Notes under the pieces: generated by a model | Databases searched by the model: none | Told to the model about the DNA's origin: nothing | The model's input: the letters and a program-made list of their open reading frames with translations, nothing else | Position numbers and translations under genes: made by a program | Shown: piece after piece, positions 34,524 to 43,173 of the stretch | Position numbering within the stretch: position 1 is the stretch's first letter | Layout of the letters: every line of letters begins with the position of its first letter | Assembly (NCBI RefSeq): GCF_963518325.1 | Contig: NZ_CAUQJB010000005.1 | Coordinates: 62,001 to 126,000 of the forward strand | Reading direction: 5' to 3' | Source: Vagococcus_D sp963518325 | GTDB taxonomy: Bacteria > Bacillota > Bacilli > Lactobacillales > Vagococcaceae | Length of the DNA: 64,000 nucleotides

Positions 34524-34595
34524 TATTCCTTAACTCTTATTTAATTTTCCCCCCCAAAAAAACTATTTTACTTAGCCTAAGTCTGATTGATTTGG

Positions 34596-34601
34596 TATAA
34601 T
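34596..34601 (+). promoter_or_regulatory. -10 box of the lipid kinase gene
   Basis: A perfect TATAAT with expected transcription start near 34608, a few bases before the AAAGGAG at 34613-34619. No clear -35 box. Confidence 0.5.
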
Positions 34602-34628
34602 ATAACTCTGTGAAAGGAGTTGGACATC

Positions 34629-35582
34629 ATTCAACTTGAACTGCATCTGATTATTAACCGAAACGCAGCTAGTGGCAATGCCGCTAAATCAGCAGATCAG
34701 GTCTTATCTGCTTTAAATGAAAAAAATATGCCTTACAAAACTTATACAACTGACTATCACGGTCATGCCATTGATATTGCTCAAACACTTTTAGAAACAA
34801 CCTTACTCCCTTGGACTAAGACGCCTCCTCAATTATTTCCGCTTCTAGTGGTCTTAGGCGGCGATGGCACTCTTCACGAAGTCGTGAATGCCCTAGGAAA
34901 TCGAGTCGATATTCCCATCGCTTACATTCCTTGTGGCTCTGGCAATGATTTTGCTCGGGGTGTTTCTCTTAGTCGCAATCCTCTGATTGCCTTAGACCAT
35001 TTATTGGAAACCTTGGAACCCCAACCTTATCATACCCTTCACTATGTGGAAAACATTCAAGAAGAAGAAGGATACGCAACTAATAATGTGGGAATCGGCA
35101 TCGATGCGGCCATCGTTGCCCGTTCATCTGCCTCAGCTTCAAAACAGACCTTAAATAAAGTTAAATTAGGCTCTTTGACCTATCTCTATGCAGCCATTCA
35201 AGTCTTGACCAAACAAAAAGGCTTCCCTCTAATGGTTGAAGTTAATGGCCAATCAATTGGCTTTGATAATGCCTTTCTCTGCACCACTACCAAGCATCCT
35301 TTTTTTGGTGGCGGCATTGCGATTGCCCCAGAAGCTGATGCTAAATCTAAAACGATCGACCTTGTGATTGTGGAGCGGATTCATCTCCTTAAACTCATTC
35401 GCTTAGTCATCCAACTCCTACAAAAAAAACACATGGCTTCTCCTCATGTTCATCATTTCAAAAGCCAACAGGTACGGATCGTATCTACCACCTCTCAATT
35501 TGGTCAAGCCGATGGTGAAGAACTAGGGTCTCGCCCCTTCGATATCCACTTTACAACTGTCCAACGCCTCTTCTGGTTGTAA
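34629..35582 (+). CDS. Diacylglycerol kinase family lipid kinase
   Basis: A protein of about 317 residues of the DAGK_cat family (YegS/DgkB type). It has LIINRNAASG near the N-terminus, the nucleotide loop VVLGGDGTLHEVVNAL, the PCGSGNDFARG motif and a C-terminal QADGEELG. It phosphorylates diacylglycerol or a related lipid at the membrane. The start is unclear: AAAGGAG ends at 34619, directly against a TTG at 34620 that is too close. ATC at 34626 and ATT at 34629 are the only in-frame codons with normal spacing. The start given is the ATT, which also matches the 9-nt spacing of trmB. It follows the acyl ligase fusion, suggesting a shared lipid role. Confidence 0.82.
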   Translation: MQLELHLIINRNAASGNAAKSADQVLSALNEKNMPYKTYTTDYHGHAIDIAQTLLETTLLPWTKTPPQLFPLLVVLGGDGTLHEVVNALGNRVDIPIAYIPCGSGNDFARGVSLSRNPLIALDHLLETLEPQPYHTLHYVENIQEEEGYATNNVGIGIDAAIVARSSASASKQTLNKVKLGSLTYLYAAIQVLTKQKGFPLMVEVNGQSIGFDNAFLCTTTKHPFFGGGIAIAPEADAKSKTIDLVIVERIHLLKLIRLVIQLLQKKHMASPHVHHFKSQQVRIVSTTSQFGQADGEELGSRPFDIHFTTVQRLFWL

Positions 35583-35618
35583 CAAAAAAACAGTCTGCTT
35601 AGCAAACTGTTTTTTGTT
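35581..35618. terminator. Bidirectional terminator lipid kinase / recD2
   Basis: AACAAAAAAACAGT (35581-35594) pairs with ACTGTTTTTTGTT (35606-35618). It overlaps both stop codons. Confidence 0.85.
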
Positions 35619-38181
35619 ACATATAATCATAGGGCGATGCCTCATTCATACCGATTAACGGGTCGATTTCCAGTCCGACCACTTGTGACAGTTTTAAGAT
35701 AAAGTTAGTTGGCTCTGAGGTACCTTCTGTTGTCTCCTCCTCAACACTAAAGAGGGAAAGCTCCTCCACCTCTGGTTTTGCTTGACGGGTGACGGCAATC
35801 TCTGTCAGCTTTTGCGGAGACTTTTCTTTGGTTGCAACAGGACTCGTTTGATACGCCACTTCTTCTTCCTTAACAAATCCTGCTTCAAAAGCTTCTAACT
35901 GGGTTTTGACGGTTAAAGTCATCATTTCAGCCGAGGTAATTCGTTCCTTCAAACTGGTCTTGCGGTTAATCCCTTCATTGTTGACACAGTCACGAAAGGC
36001 ACTAACTTCTCCCATTAATATTAAAATATCCTTACTTCGAGTCAAGGCAGTATACAAGAGATTTCGTTGAAGCATGCGTTGATATTGCCGAACCATTGGC
36101 AATATCACCATCTTAAATTCGCTCCCTTGAGATTTATGAATGGAACAACAATAAGAGAGGGTGATTTTATTCCACTCATTCCGTTTATAGGAAACTTCGT
36201 TACTATCAAAGTGAATGACCAGTTCATCCACTTTGTCTTCCGATTCCTTGGCATAAATGATACCTACAATTTCTCCCATATCCCCGTTAAAGACATTGGT
36301 TTCCGGGCTGTTTACCAATTGCAATACTTTATCGCCAATTCGGTAAACTTTGTCATTCCATGCCACTTCTTTCCGTTGGCCATCCTCATTAGGATTAAAA
36401 ATCTCCTGCATCATCTCGTTCAACTTATCAATACCGGCTACCCCGCGATACATGGGTGCCAACACTTGAATATCCTGAGCCGTAAAGCCTTTTTCTTTTG
36501 CCTTGGTCACGATTTGTCGAATCGTCTGCTCAATTTGATAAGCATTGGCGTTAAAAAAAGAACGATCTTTATGATTATTAGTAAAATCACCTGGCAACTG
36601 ACCGTTTTTAATGCTGTGCGCTAGTGGAATAATACTGGAACCATCTTCCTGTCGGTAAATTTCAATCAGTTCTCGACTCGGAATTTCATTAATGCCCAAT
36701 AAATCATGTAAAACCTGACCAGGTCCTACAGATGGCAGTTGGTCTTTATCGCCAACAAAAATAATTTGCATATTTGTTGGGATAGCTTTTAACAAGGTAT
36801 TGGCCAACCAAGTGTCAACCATCGACATTTCATCGACAATCAACAAACCACCCTCTAATTCTTTGGCAGAGACGCTTGTATTCTTTTCTCGACCCGTAAG
36901 ACCTAAAAGCCGATGAATCGTGCTAGCGGGCAAACCAGTGGTCTCATTCATCCGTTTAGCCGCTCGCCCAGTAGGTGCTGCTAATAAAATCGGAAAAATA
37001 TCATTTTGATAGTCATCTATGTCCAAGGACAAGCCATTTAATTCAGCAAATAAGGTCACAATTCCGTTAATAACCGTGGTTTTACCTGTTCCCGGCCCCC
37101 CCGTTAAGATAAACATCGGAGATTTAACAGCCGCTCTCATGGCATCAATCTGTGAATCGCCATAACTAATCCCCAAATTCTTTTCCAATAGCTCAATTGC
37201 CGTCGTAATATCCTCATCAGCATATTTAATTTCCTTTTTTCGAGACAATAAACGTTGAACCGCTGTGCCAATCCCCCATTCAGCAAAAAACAAAGAATTT
37301 TCATAGAGTCGCGTACCCTCTTGTTGAATTTTACCTTCTTCTACTAAACGGATGATTTCATCTGCTGCTAAATCAGGCCCTATTTCAAAAGGACGGCTGT
37401 TCTCTAGGGTGCGGATTGCTTTACCTAACAACTCCTCCGCTTCAATATAAGTATTTCCTGTATCCAAGCAACTAGCCAGTAGTTCATGTAAAATAGCCGC
37501 CCGAATCCGTTGAGGAGAACTAGCTGCATACCCCATGTGCTCAGCTAGATTATCGGCTCGCTTAAACCCAATCCCCTCAATATCTTCCGTTAGTCGATAG
37601 GGATTTTCCTGAATAATTTCTAGTGTTTCCTCTTTGTATAATTGATAGATTGCCATGGCTAACTGGCTACCAAAACCATATTGATTAAGGCCAATCACAA
37701 TCTGCTCCATGCCGTAATTCAAGCGAATCGTATCAGCAATCATTTGCCGCTTGGCTTGTGTCAGTCCTTTGACTTCCGCTAAACGTTCAGGCTGAGACAT
37801 AATGACATCAATCGCTTCTTCACCTAAGACTGCCACCATGTTCTCTGCAGTCTTTTTACCAATCCCTGGAAAATTTTCTCCCGATAAATAGGCCACCAAG
37901 CCACTAGCTGATGTTGGCTTATCTTGTTGATAGGTTTCTACTTGAAACTGTTTACCATATCTCGGATGATCGACTAAATGACCACTAAAGCGATAAGTCT
38001 CCTCTTCTTGAATTTGGCCAAAGTTTCCTGTCACCACTATTTCATTTTCCAAGTAGGCGGTATTTGTTTCAAGGACTTTGACTAAAATGACCTTGTAAAA
38101 ATTAGTGTCGTTTTGAAAAAAGATTGCGGCTACTTTTCCGCTGATAAAAGGCATGTCGTTCACTGTATCTGTCTTGGTCAC
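35617..38181 (-). CDS. recD2: RecD2-type ATP-dependent DNA helicase
   Basis: An 854-residue superfamily 1B helicase of the RecD2 (YrrC) group. It has the N-terminal extension with helix-hairpin-helix repeats (VKGLTQAKRQ and FPGIGKKTAENMV), Walker A GGPGTGKTT near residue 358, Walker B DEMSMVD and the C-terminal SYCCSIHKSQGSEF motif. RecD2 is a 5'-3' helicase working without RecBC in repair and replication restart. The start is GTG at 38181, with AGGTGA 5 nt upstream. The final 100 residues form a Glu/Thr-rich linker and a short conserved end. Confidence 0.93.
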   Translation of the reverse strand: MTKTDTVNDMPFISGKVAAIFFQNDTNFYKVILVKVLETNTAYLENEIVVTGNFGQIQEEETYRFSGHLVDHPRYGKQFQVETYQQDKPTSASGLVAYLSGENFPGIGKKTAENMVAVLGEEAIDVIMSQPERLAEVKGLTQAKRQMIADTIRLNYGMEQIVIGLNQYGFGSQLAMAIYQLYKEETLEIIQENPYRLTEDIEGIGFKRADNLAEHMGYAASSPQRIRAAILHELLASCLDTGNTYIEAEELLGKAIRTLENSRPFEIGPDLAADEIIRLVEEGKIQQEGTRLYENSLFFAEWGIGTAVQRLLSRKKEIKYADEDITTAIELLEKNLGISYGDSQIDAMRAAVKSPMFILTGGPGTGKTTVINGIVTLFAELNGLSLDIDDYQNDIFPILLAAPTGRAAKRMNETTGLPASTIHRLLGLTGREKNTSVSAKELEGGLLIVDEMSMVDTWLANTLLKAIPTNMQIIFVGDKDQLPSVGPGQVLHDLLGINEIPSRELIEIYRQEDGSSIIPLAHSIKNGQLPGDFTNNHKDRSFFNANAYQIEQTIRQIVTKAKEKGFTAQDIQVLAPMYRGVAGIDKLNEMMQEIFNPNEDGQRKEVAWNDKVYRIGDKVLQLVNSPETNVFNGDMGEIVGIIYAKESEDKVDELVIHFDSNEVSYKRNEWNKITLSYCCSIHKSQGSEFKMVILPMVRQYQRMLQRNLLYTALTRSKDILILMGEVSAFRDCVNNEGINRKTSLKERITSAEMMTLTVKTQLEAFEAGFVKEEEVAYQTSPVATKEKSPQKLTEIAVTRQAKPEVEELSLFSVEEETTEGTSEPTNFILKLSQVVGLEIDPLIGMNEASPYDYM

Positions 38182-38403
38182 TTAATCACCTACTTTCCAA
38201 TTTCGTTCTCATACTATGATAATCCTTTGACTTTTGAAAGTAAAGAAACTCTCGCCCCACTTAAAGAATTGTCACCAAACAAAAATAGCCGTCTCAGCCA
38301 ACAGGCTTGATCGACATGGACTATCCATTCTGCTAACAATGGAGATCAGCTCTTAAGTACCTTCCACTAGAAAATGGAAGGCCTCAGTCTGATCACCATT
38401 AGC

Positions 38404-39033
38404 CTACTTACTTAGATGACGGTCATCATTCCACAGCTTAAGTGTAAACGGCAACTCTTTTGTTGGATTCATCTTTAAAATACTCAGGGTATTATTGCCC
38501 AATCCGCCCATCTTTCGTGCATTTGCAACACTGGCACCGGCCAGTGTTTGGATACAGCCAGTCAATGTCGCTCCATGACTGACAAATAAAAGCGGCCCCT
38601 GTTCTTTTTCAGCAGCCTCTAAAATCAGCTTTTTTCCTCGTGCCAGCATCGCCTCATAAGGTTCACCACCAAAAGCGCTAGGGTCATAACGATTGGGGGC
38701 ATAACGAAGCGCATCAAGGGTCTCACCATAGATATGGTGAGCTTCCATAATAGACGCCCCTTCCAAGTCTCCCATGCCAATTTCTCTTAAATCGTCTGAA
38801 TATATAATTTCCGCTGGCACTTTGAGATAGCGCTGAATGCCCATAGCAGTATCTTTTGCCCGCTTTTGAGGACTAGCATAAATCCGCACAAAAGGAATCT
38901 CTGACAGATGTTTTCCCAAGCGTGCAATTTCCTCATAACTTTCAGGCAATAGGGGAGAGTCCCCTTCCCGACCTTGAAATCGCAAGGCCTGATTCCATTC
39001 CGTTCGTCCGTGACGAGTAAAATATAATTCCAT
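38404..39033 (-). CDS. Histidine phosphatase family protein
   Basis: A 209-residue phosphoglycerate mutase-like phosphatase. RHG at residues 8-10 carries the phosphorylated His; a second His lies in FVSHGATL and the Glu in MGDLEGAS. Substrate is unknown; members act on sugar phosphates, nucleotides or proteins. The start at 39033 gives MELYFTRHGRTEWN with a G-rich ribosome site upstream. It lies 33 nt after trmL in the same direction. The 222-nt gap to recD2 holds a small hairpin at 38360-38381. Confidence 0.85.
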   Translation of the reverse strand: MELYFTRHGRTEWNQALRFQGREGDSPLLPESYEEIARLGKHLSEIPFVRIYASPQKRAKDTAMGIQRYLKVPAEIIYSDDLREIGMGDLEGASIMEAHHIYGETLDALRYAPNRYDPSAFGGEPYEAMLARGKKLILEAAEKEQGPLLFVSHGATLTGCIQTLAGASVANARKMGGLGNNTLSILKMNPTKELPFTLKLWNDDRHLSK

Positions 39034-39066
39034 TGACTTGCCCCCTCTCACTTGATTTAAGGAAAT

Positions 39067-39573
39067 CTAATCTAATTTATCATTCTCATAGTGGTGAGCT
39101 ACTTCTAAATTAGGAAACTCTTGCTGACGCAGGGCTTCATACACAACCAACGCTGCTGTATTTGATAAATTCAACGAACGAACGTGCTGATCATTCATCG
39201 GAATACGCAGACAATCCTCTTCTCGACTGCGCATAAATTCCTCAGGCAGTCCGGTAGTCTCTTTGCCAAACATAAAGTAGTGATCCTTACCATCATTATA
39301 CGCCACTTCACTGTATATTCGATGCCCAAATTTAGTGATTAAATGCAACTCAATCTCAGGATTTTTTTCAAGAAAATCCAATAGATTTTCATAATATCGG
39401 ATATCAACATCCTGCCAATAGTCCAACCCTGCTCGTTTGAGCTGTTTATCATCTGTTGAAAAGCCTAATGGTTCGATTAAATGCAGAGGGCTATTCGTTG
39501 CTGCACAGGTTCTGGCGATATTCCCTGTATTAGCAGGTATTTGTGGTTCAAATAGTACAATGTGATTTGTCAT
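39067..39573 (-). CDS. trmL: tRNA (cytidine/uridine-2'-O)-methyltransferase TrmL
   Basis: A 168-residue SPOUT methyltransferase. It has NHIVLFEPQIPANTGNIAR at the N-terminus and the knot motifs FGKETTGLPEE and RIPM...RSLNLSNTAALV. TrmL methylates the ribose at position 34 of leucine tRNAs. Length is normal for the YibK/CspR group. AAAGGAG lies 8 nt before the ATG. Confidence 0.93.
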   Translation of the reverse strand: MTNHIVLFEPQIPANTGNIARTCAATNSPLHLIEPLGFSTDDKQLKRAGLDYWQDVDIRYYENLLDFLEKNPEIELHLITKFGHRIYSEVAYNDGKDHYFMFGKETTGLPEEFMRSREEDCLRIPMNDQHVRSLNLSNTAALVVYEALRQQEFPNLEVAHHYENDKLD

Positions 39574-39840
39574 GATTGGTCTCCTTTAACAGCATCAAGC
39601 TGCCTTTGTTTCATTTGTCTGTCTTCTATATTAAGGTATATTCCTATTTTAGGCAAAAAAAAGAACGTATCGGCTCGGTGTCAATTCACTGCGAGTCGCT
39701 ACGTTAGTGAAGCTTTTTTCACTAACTTTTATCAGAACAGGAATCTGATAAAAACTATCGAAAAATAACTTTAAAACTACTATAACAAAAGGATTTCCCT
39801 TTTGCAACCTTATTTTGTAATTTTCAGAATTGTAAACGTT
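39574..39840. other. 267-bp gap with several hairpins
   Basis: No gene. Four small inverted repeats are packed in about 70 bp: TTCACT/AGTGAA around GCGA/TCGC (39685-39711), TTAGTGAA/TTCACTAA (39704-39725) and TTATCAG/CTGATAA (about 39729-39751). The AGTGAA arm is shared by two of them, so they exclude each other. None ends in a clear T-run. Confidence 0.45.
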
Positions 39841-40695
39841 TTATTTGCTACCAACTAGAATTAAGAGATCAATTGTGATTTTTTCAATTAACTGTGACTC
39901 AGTTTTTTGAAGCGATTCCGCTGAGGCTCCCCATTGAAGTGGAGACATTTTAACTAAATCCTCCTGTAATTTTTCAGAAACATCAAAAGTATACGTCAAA
40001 CGCTCTTCTGAAATCAACGTCATTTCTTCTGAAAACTTTCTGACTACCTTCTCATTTGAATAGGATTGTTTAGCCACATCATCTGCGTAAAAAGCCTGCC
40101 TCAATTCCAATAAATAATTGGCTTCCGGTACAATTTTAATCAACTTGCCGCCATCTTTTAAGACCCGGCGAAACTCTCTGTAATGGCTTGGGGAAAATAT
40201 GTTCAACAGATGACTTAAACTGTCATCATTAAAAGGTAGATTCGTGATATCCGCCACACACCAAAAGGCCTCTCCCCTTTGTTCGGTGGCTAAAGCAACA
40301 CCATCTTTCGAAATATCAAAGCCAATTTTAGTTCCAGGAACCATTAAGCTAGCCAGCTCATTTAAGAAACTCCCTTCCCCACACCCCATGTCTACAATCG
40401 TACTGATCTGGTCCTCAGCTAAAATGGTCTCTAGTTTAGCTAATAGTGGGCCATATAAACCTGCTTGAATCATTTTTTGTCGATGGCTTAGCATCTCTTT
40501 ATCGTAATCTGTTTTAACATGGTGATCCAAAAAGTGCAGCGTCCCTTTTTTTGATAGATCATAGTGGTGGCCCTGCTCACAACTCAATTGATAATTGCTT
40601 GCGCTAATCATCTTCTGCTGGCATTTTGGGCAACGAAACAAATTCAAATGGTCCTTTAAAAATAATTGACCACGATCGATTTTTTTTAACAACAT
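39841..40695 (-). CDS. rlmA: 23S rRNA (guanine-N1)-methyltransferase RlmA
   Basis: A 284-residue protein with an N-terminal zinc ribbon (FRCPKCQQKM...LSCEQGHHYD) and a SAM-dependent methyltransferase domain with VDMGCGEGSFL near residue 98. In Gram-positive bacteria this family methylates G748 of 23S rRNA (the RlmA-II type, related to tylosin resistance TlrB). The E. coli enzyme acts on G745; which applies here is inferred from the lineage. The NIFSPSHYREFRRVLKDGG segment is typical. Confidence 0.88.
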   Translation of the reverse strand: MLLKKIDRGQLFLKDHLNLFRCPKCQQKMISASNYQLSCEQGHHYDLSKKGTLHFLDHHVKTDYDKEMLSHRQKMIQAGLYGPLLAKLETILAEDQISTIVDMGCGEGSFLNELASLMVPGTKIGFDISKDGVALATEQRGEAFWCVADITNLPFNDDSLSHLLNIFSPSHYREFRRVLKDGGKLIKIVPEANYLLELRQAFYADDVAKQSYSNEKVVRKFSEEMTLISEERLTYTFDVSEKLQEDLVKMSPLQWGASAESLQKTESQLIEKITIDLLILVGSK

Positions 40696-40803
40696 TTCAC
40701 TCGTTCCTTTCCTCGAAGATCCTTACCAATCATAACATAACTTCTCAAAGATATATGATACAATTAACCGTAAGACTAATTTATTTATAGGAGGAACATA
40801 ACG

Positions 40804-41442
40804 ATGCTAATCAAAGAATTTTGTGCTGAAAATTTCACTAATATACCTGCCGCTATCACAGCAGGCGCTAAGCGCATTGAACTGTGCGATAATTTAACCG
40901 TTGGAGGAACAACCGTTAGCCCCGGTGTGATGGAAGAGTCAATTAATTATTGTCACGAGCGGAATGTCACGGTCATGACTATCATTCGCCCTCGTGGCGG
41001 AAACTTTGTCTACAACGACACTGAATTAAAAATCATGCACACCGATCTTATCGAAGCAAAAAAACTAGGGACAGATGGTGTCGTAATTGGCTGTTTAACC
41101 GCCGACAACGAACTAGACGAAGAAGCCATGGAGCTTTTGTTGGACACTGCTGATGGCTTACAAATCACCTTTCACATGGCCTTTGATCAGTTGCCATTGC
41201 CAAAACAACTGGCAGCCATTGATTGGCTGGCAGAACGAGGCGTTACACGAATCCTGACTCACGGAGGCCCAGCAGGCACTCCTATTGAGGACAACTTTGA
41301 TCATTTGCAAACCTTGATTGACCACAGCCAAAATAAATTAACAATTTTACCTGGTGGTGGCATAAACTATCAAAATGAGGAAACGGTCAGAGATGTTCTT
41401 AAAGTCCTTGAAGTCCATGGAACTAAAATCGTCGACCTTTAA
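40804..41442 (+). CDS. cutC: CutC family protein
   Basis: A 212-residue TIM-barrel protein of the CutC family. The N-terminal EFCAENF and AKRIELCDNLTVGGTTVS and the later MTIIRPRGGNFVYN and HMAFDQL and RILTHGGPAG are conserved. CutC is linked to copper tolerance in some bacteria, including E. faecalis, but its activity is uncertain. It is monocistronic with a good GGAGG site. No copper-regulator box was noted upstream. Confidence 0.92.
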   Translation: MLIKEFCAENFTNIPAAITAGAKRIELCDNLTVGGTTVSPGVMEESINYCHERNVTVMTIIRPRGGNFVYNDTELKIMHTDLIEAKKLGTDGVVIGCLTADNELDEEAMELLLDTADGLQITFHMAFDQLPLPKQLAAIDWLAERGVTRILTHGGPAGTPIEDNFDHLQTLIDHSQNKLTILPGGGINYQNEETVRDVLKVLEVHGTKIVDL

Positions 41443-41625
41443 TTTATTACGACTTACCCTAATGGCAAACAGTCAAAGGCTTTTCGCTTGTTAACTTAAC
41501 CCTTTTCCGCTAAGCTAAAGACATCATTTAATCAGGTACGACTAAAGCCTAAACAAAGTGTAGTGCCCCGTACTTCAAGTTCTAAGAAATATGAGGTGGA
41601 CCTTTAAGTAAAAGGAGGGAAAAAA

Positions 41626-43137
41626 ATGGATCAACTATTAGAGAAACGGGAACGGCGAGATCTCAAAATTCTGTCTTTACTTTATTCAGAAGAACGTTGG
41701 TGGAGTGCTGAAGAACTGGCGCAAAAAAGCGATTGTTCTGTCGGGAGTGCCAACAAATCTGTTAGTTCTCTTAGCCAAATGGCTGAAAATTTCGACAATG
41801 CCTTTGAAATAATCAGTCAAAAAAATCGCGGAATTATCTTGCTCGCTTCATCGAACTATTCGATTTCTCGTTTAGAAGGTCTCTATTACCAGGAGACCAC
41901 CAGTTATCAAATTATTGACAAGATCTTCCAAGGCAATGACTTAACAATCGAGAAGTTAATGGACGATTTATTTTTATCTAAAAGTACCCTCTACCGCAAA
42001 CTAAAATCGATTGATTTTGTTTTCAATAAAAATAACTTGCAACTAGATAAAAACAACTTAAAATTGATTGGCTCAGAAATGAACATTCGAGAATTTTTCT
42101 TTATCTTTTATTGGTCCATTGTCCGCTCCGAAAAATGGCCATTCACACATGTCAAAGAAGAGCTTTTTAGTTACCGCTTAAAGGAACTGAATCAAGAGAC
42201 AGGCTTAACCTTGTCATCAGTTGAATTCCTGCAAATGCAATATCGAATGGCCATCAATTTTATTCAACATCAAAAAAAACAATTTATTACTGAATTGCCT
42301 GATAATGTCCTACTGGATCCTTATCGTTTGGCTTTTTTTAACAATATCGGTGAGGCCATGATTGCCAATGTCCCTCCTGCTTACAAAAAAAATGAATTCA
42401 ACTATCTAGGGTTGATCTTCGCTACCTACCCTTATATGCCTGATACGCCAGATGAAGGCTACCTTCAGAAAATCGTGGACTGGTATAAAGAAACAAACAG
42501 TATGACTTATGCAGTCACCAACGAGTTATTAACCCAAGTTATGGAACGTTATCCAGATAATTCGCTAATTAAGCCCTTAAAACAACCAAAAGTAATGTTT
42601 ATGCTATTTTCTACAGCTAGTTACGCCTTGCTTTTTCCAAATTTATATATGCAAGATGAACTGACCAACACTTGGCGCAAACAATTGAAACACTTTGAGC
42701 AACAAACGCCTCATTTTTATCACATTATAAAAGAGATTGTTTATGGCATTCAGCAGTCTGATCCTTATAAGGGAAGACTGATGCACCCGTTTTACAGTTT
42801 GTACTCTATTTTAAGTATTTTTTCTCAGAATTTTGATTTATATGCCTTTGAAAATACAGTTAAAATCAAATTGATCTGTGCCGCTGACCCAATAAGTGAA
42901 GTTTCCTTAAGTGACATGCTTCGTTCCCGAGTCAGCCATAACGTTATTATTGCCAAAAGTAATATGCGAGATGACACTAAGATCAAGTACGACTTATTAC
43001 TGTCTGACATTAAATTCCCTCAGGGTCAAGGACCATTAGCCAACCACTCTTACATTTGGGATTTCCCACCTTCCGACCGTGATTGGAACAACTTGGACAT
43101 TATTTTAGACGACATTATCAAAGAAAAAAACCATTAA
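41626..43137 (+). CDS. Mga/AtxA-like transcriptional regulator
   Basis: A 503-residue protein with a layout like the Mga family. An N-terminal winged helix (residues 10-60) and a second Mga-type HTH at about 95-135 (IEKLMDDLFLSKSTLYRKLKSI) are followed by a PRD-like helical middle and a C-terminal alpha/beta part resembling a PTS EIIB fold (about 415-500). Such proteins control virulence or sugar genes and are often tuned by PTS phosphorylation. The gene stands alone between cutC and mgtE and has no obvious local target. Ribosome site AAAAGGAGGG. Confidence 0.78.
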   Translation: MDQLLEKRERRDLKILSLLYSEERWWSAEELAQKSDCSVGSANKSVSSLSQMAENFDNAFEIISQKNRGIILLASSNYSISRLEGLYYQETTSYQIIDKIFQGNDLTIEKLMDDLFLSKSTLYRKLKSIDFVFNKNNLQLDKNNLKLIGSEMNIREFFFIFYWSIVRSEKWPFTHVKEELFSYRLKELNQETGLTLSSVEFLQMQYRMAINFIQHQKKQFITELPDNVLLDPYRLAFFNNIGEAMIANVPPAYKKNEFNYLGLIFATYPYMPDTPDEGYLQKIVDWYKETNSMTYAVTNELLTQVMERYPDNSLIKPLKQPKVMFMLFSTASYALLFPNLYMQDELTNTWRKQLKHFEQQTPHFYHIIKEIVYGIQQSDPYKGRLMHPFYSLYSILSIFSQNFDLYAFENTVKIKLICAADPISEVSLSDMLRSRVSHNVIIAKSNMRDDTKIKYDLLLSDIKFPQGQGPLANHSYIWDFPPSDRDWNNLDIILDDIIKEKNH

Positions 43138-43173
43138 AAAATGAGACTTGGAAAATATCCAAGTCTCATTTTT
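43137..43173. terminator. Bidirectional terminator Mga-like gene / mgtE
   Basis: A perfect 15-bp stem, AAAAATGAGACTTGG (43137-43151) with CCAAGTCTCATTTTT (43159-43173). The mgtE stop codon begins at its last base. Confidence 0.9.

Noticed and set aside
34620..34622. TTG as start of the lipid kinase
   Set aside because: It directly abuts the AAAGGAG ribosome site, leaving no spacing.
36067..36624. A 185-codon frame opposite recD2
   Set aside because: The complete RecD2 reading frame with conserved helicase motifs covers it; the opposite frame has no recognisable domain.
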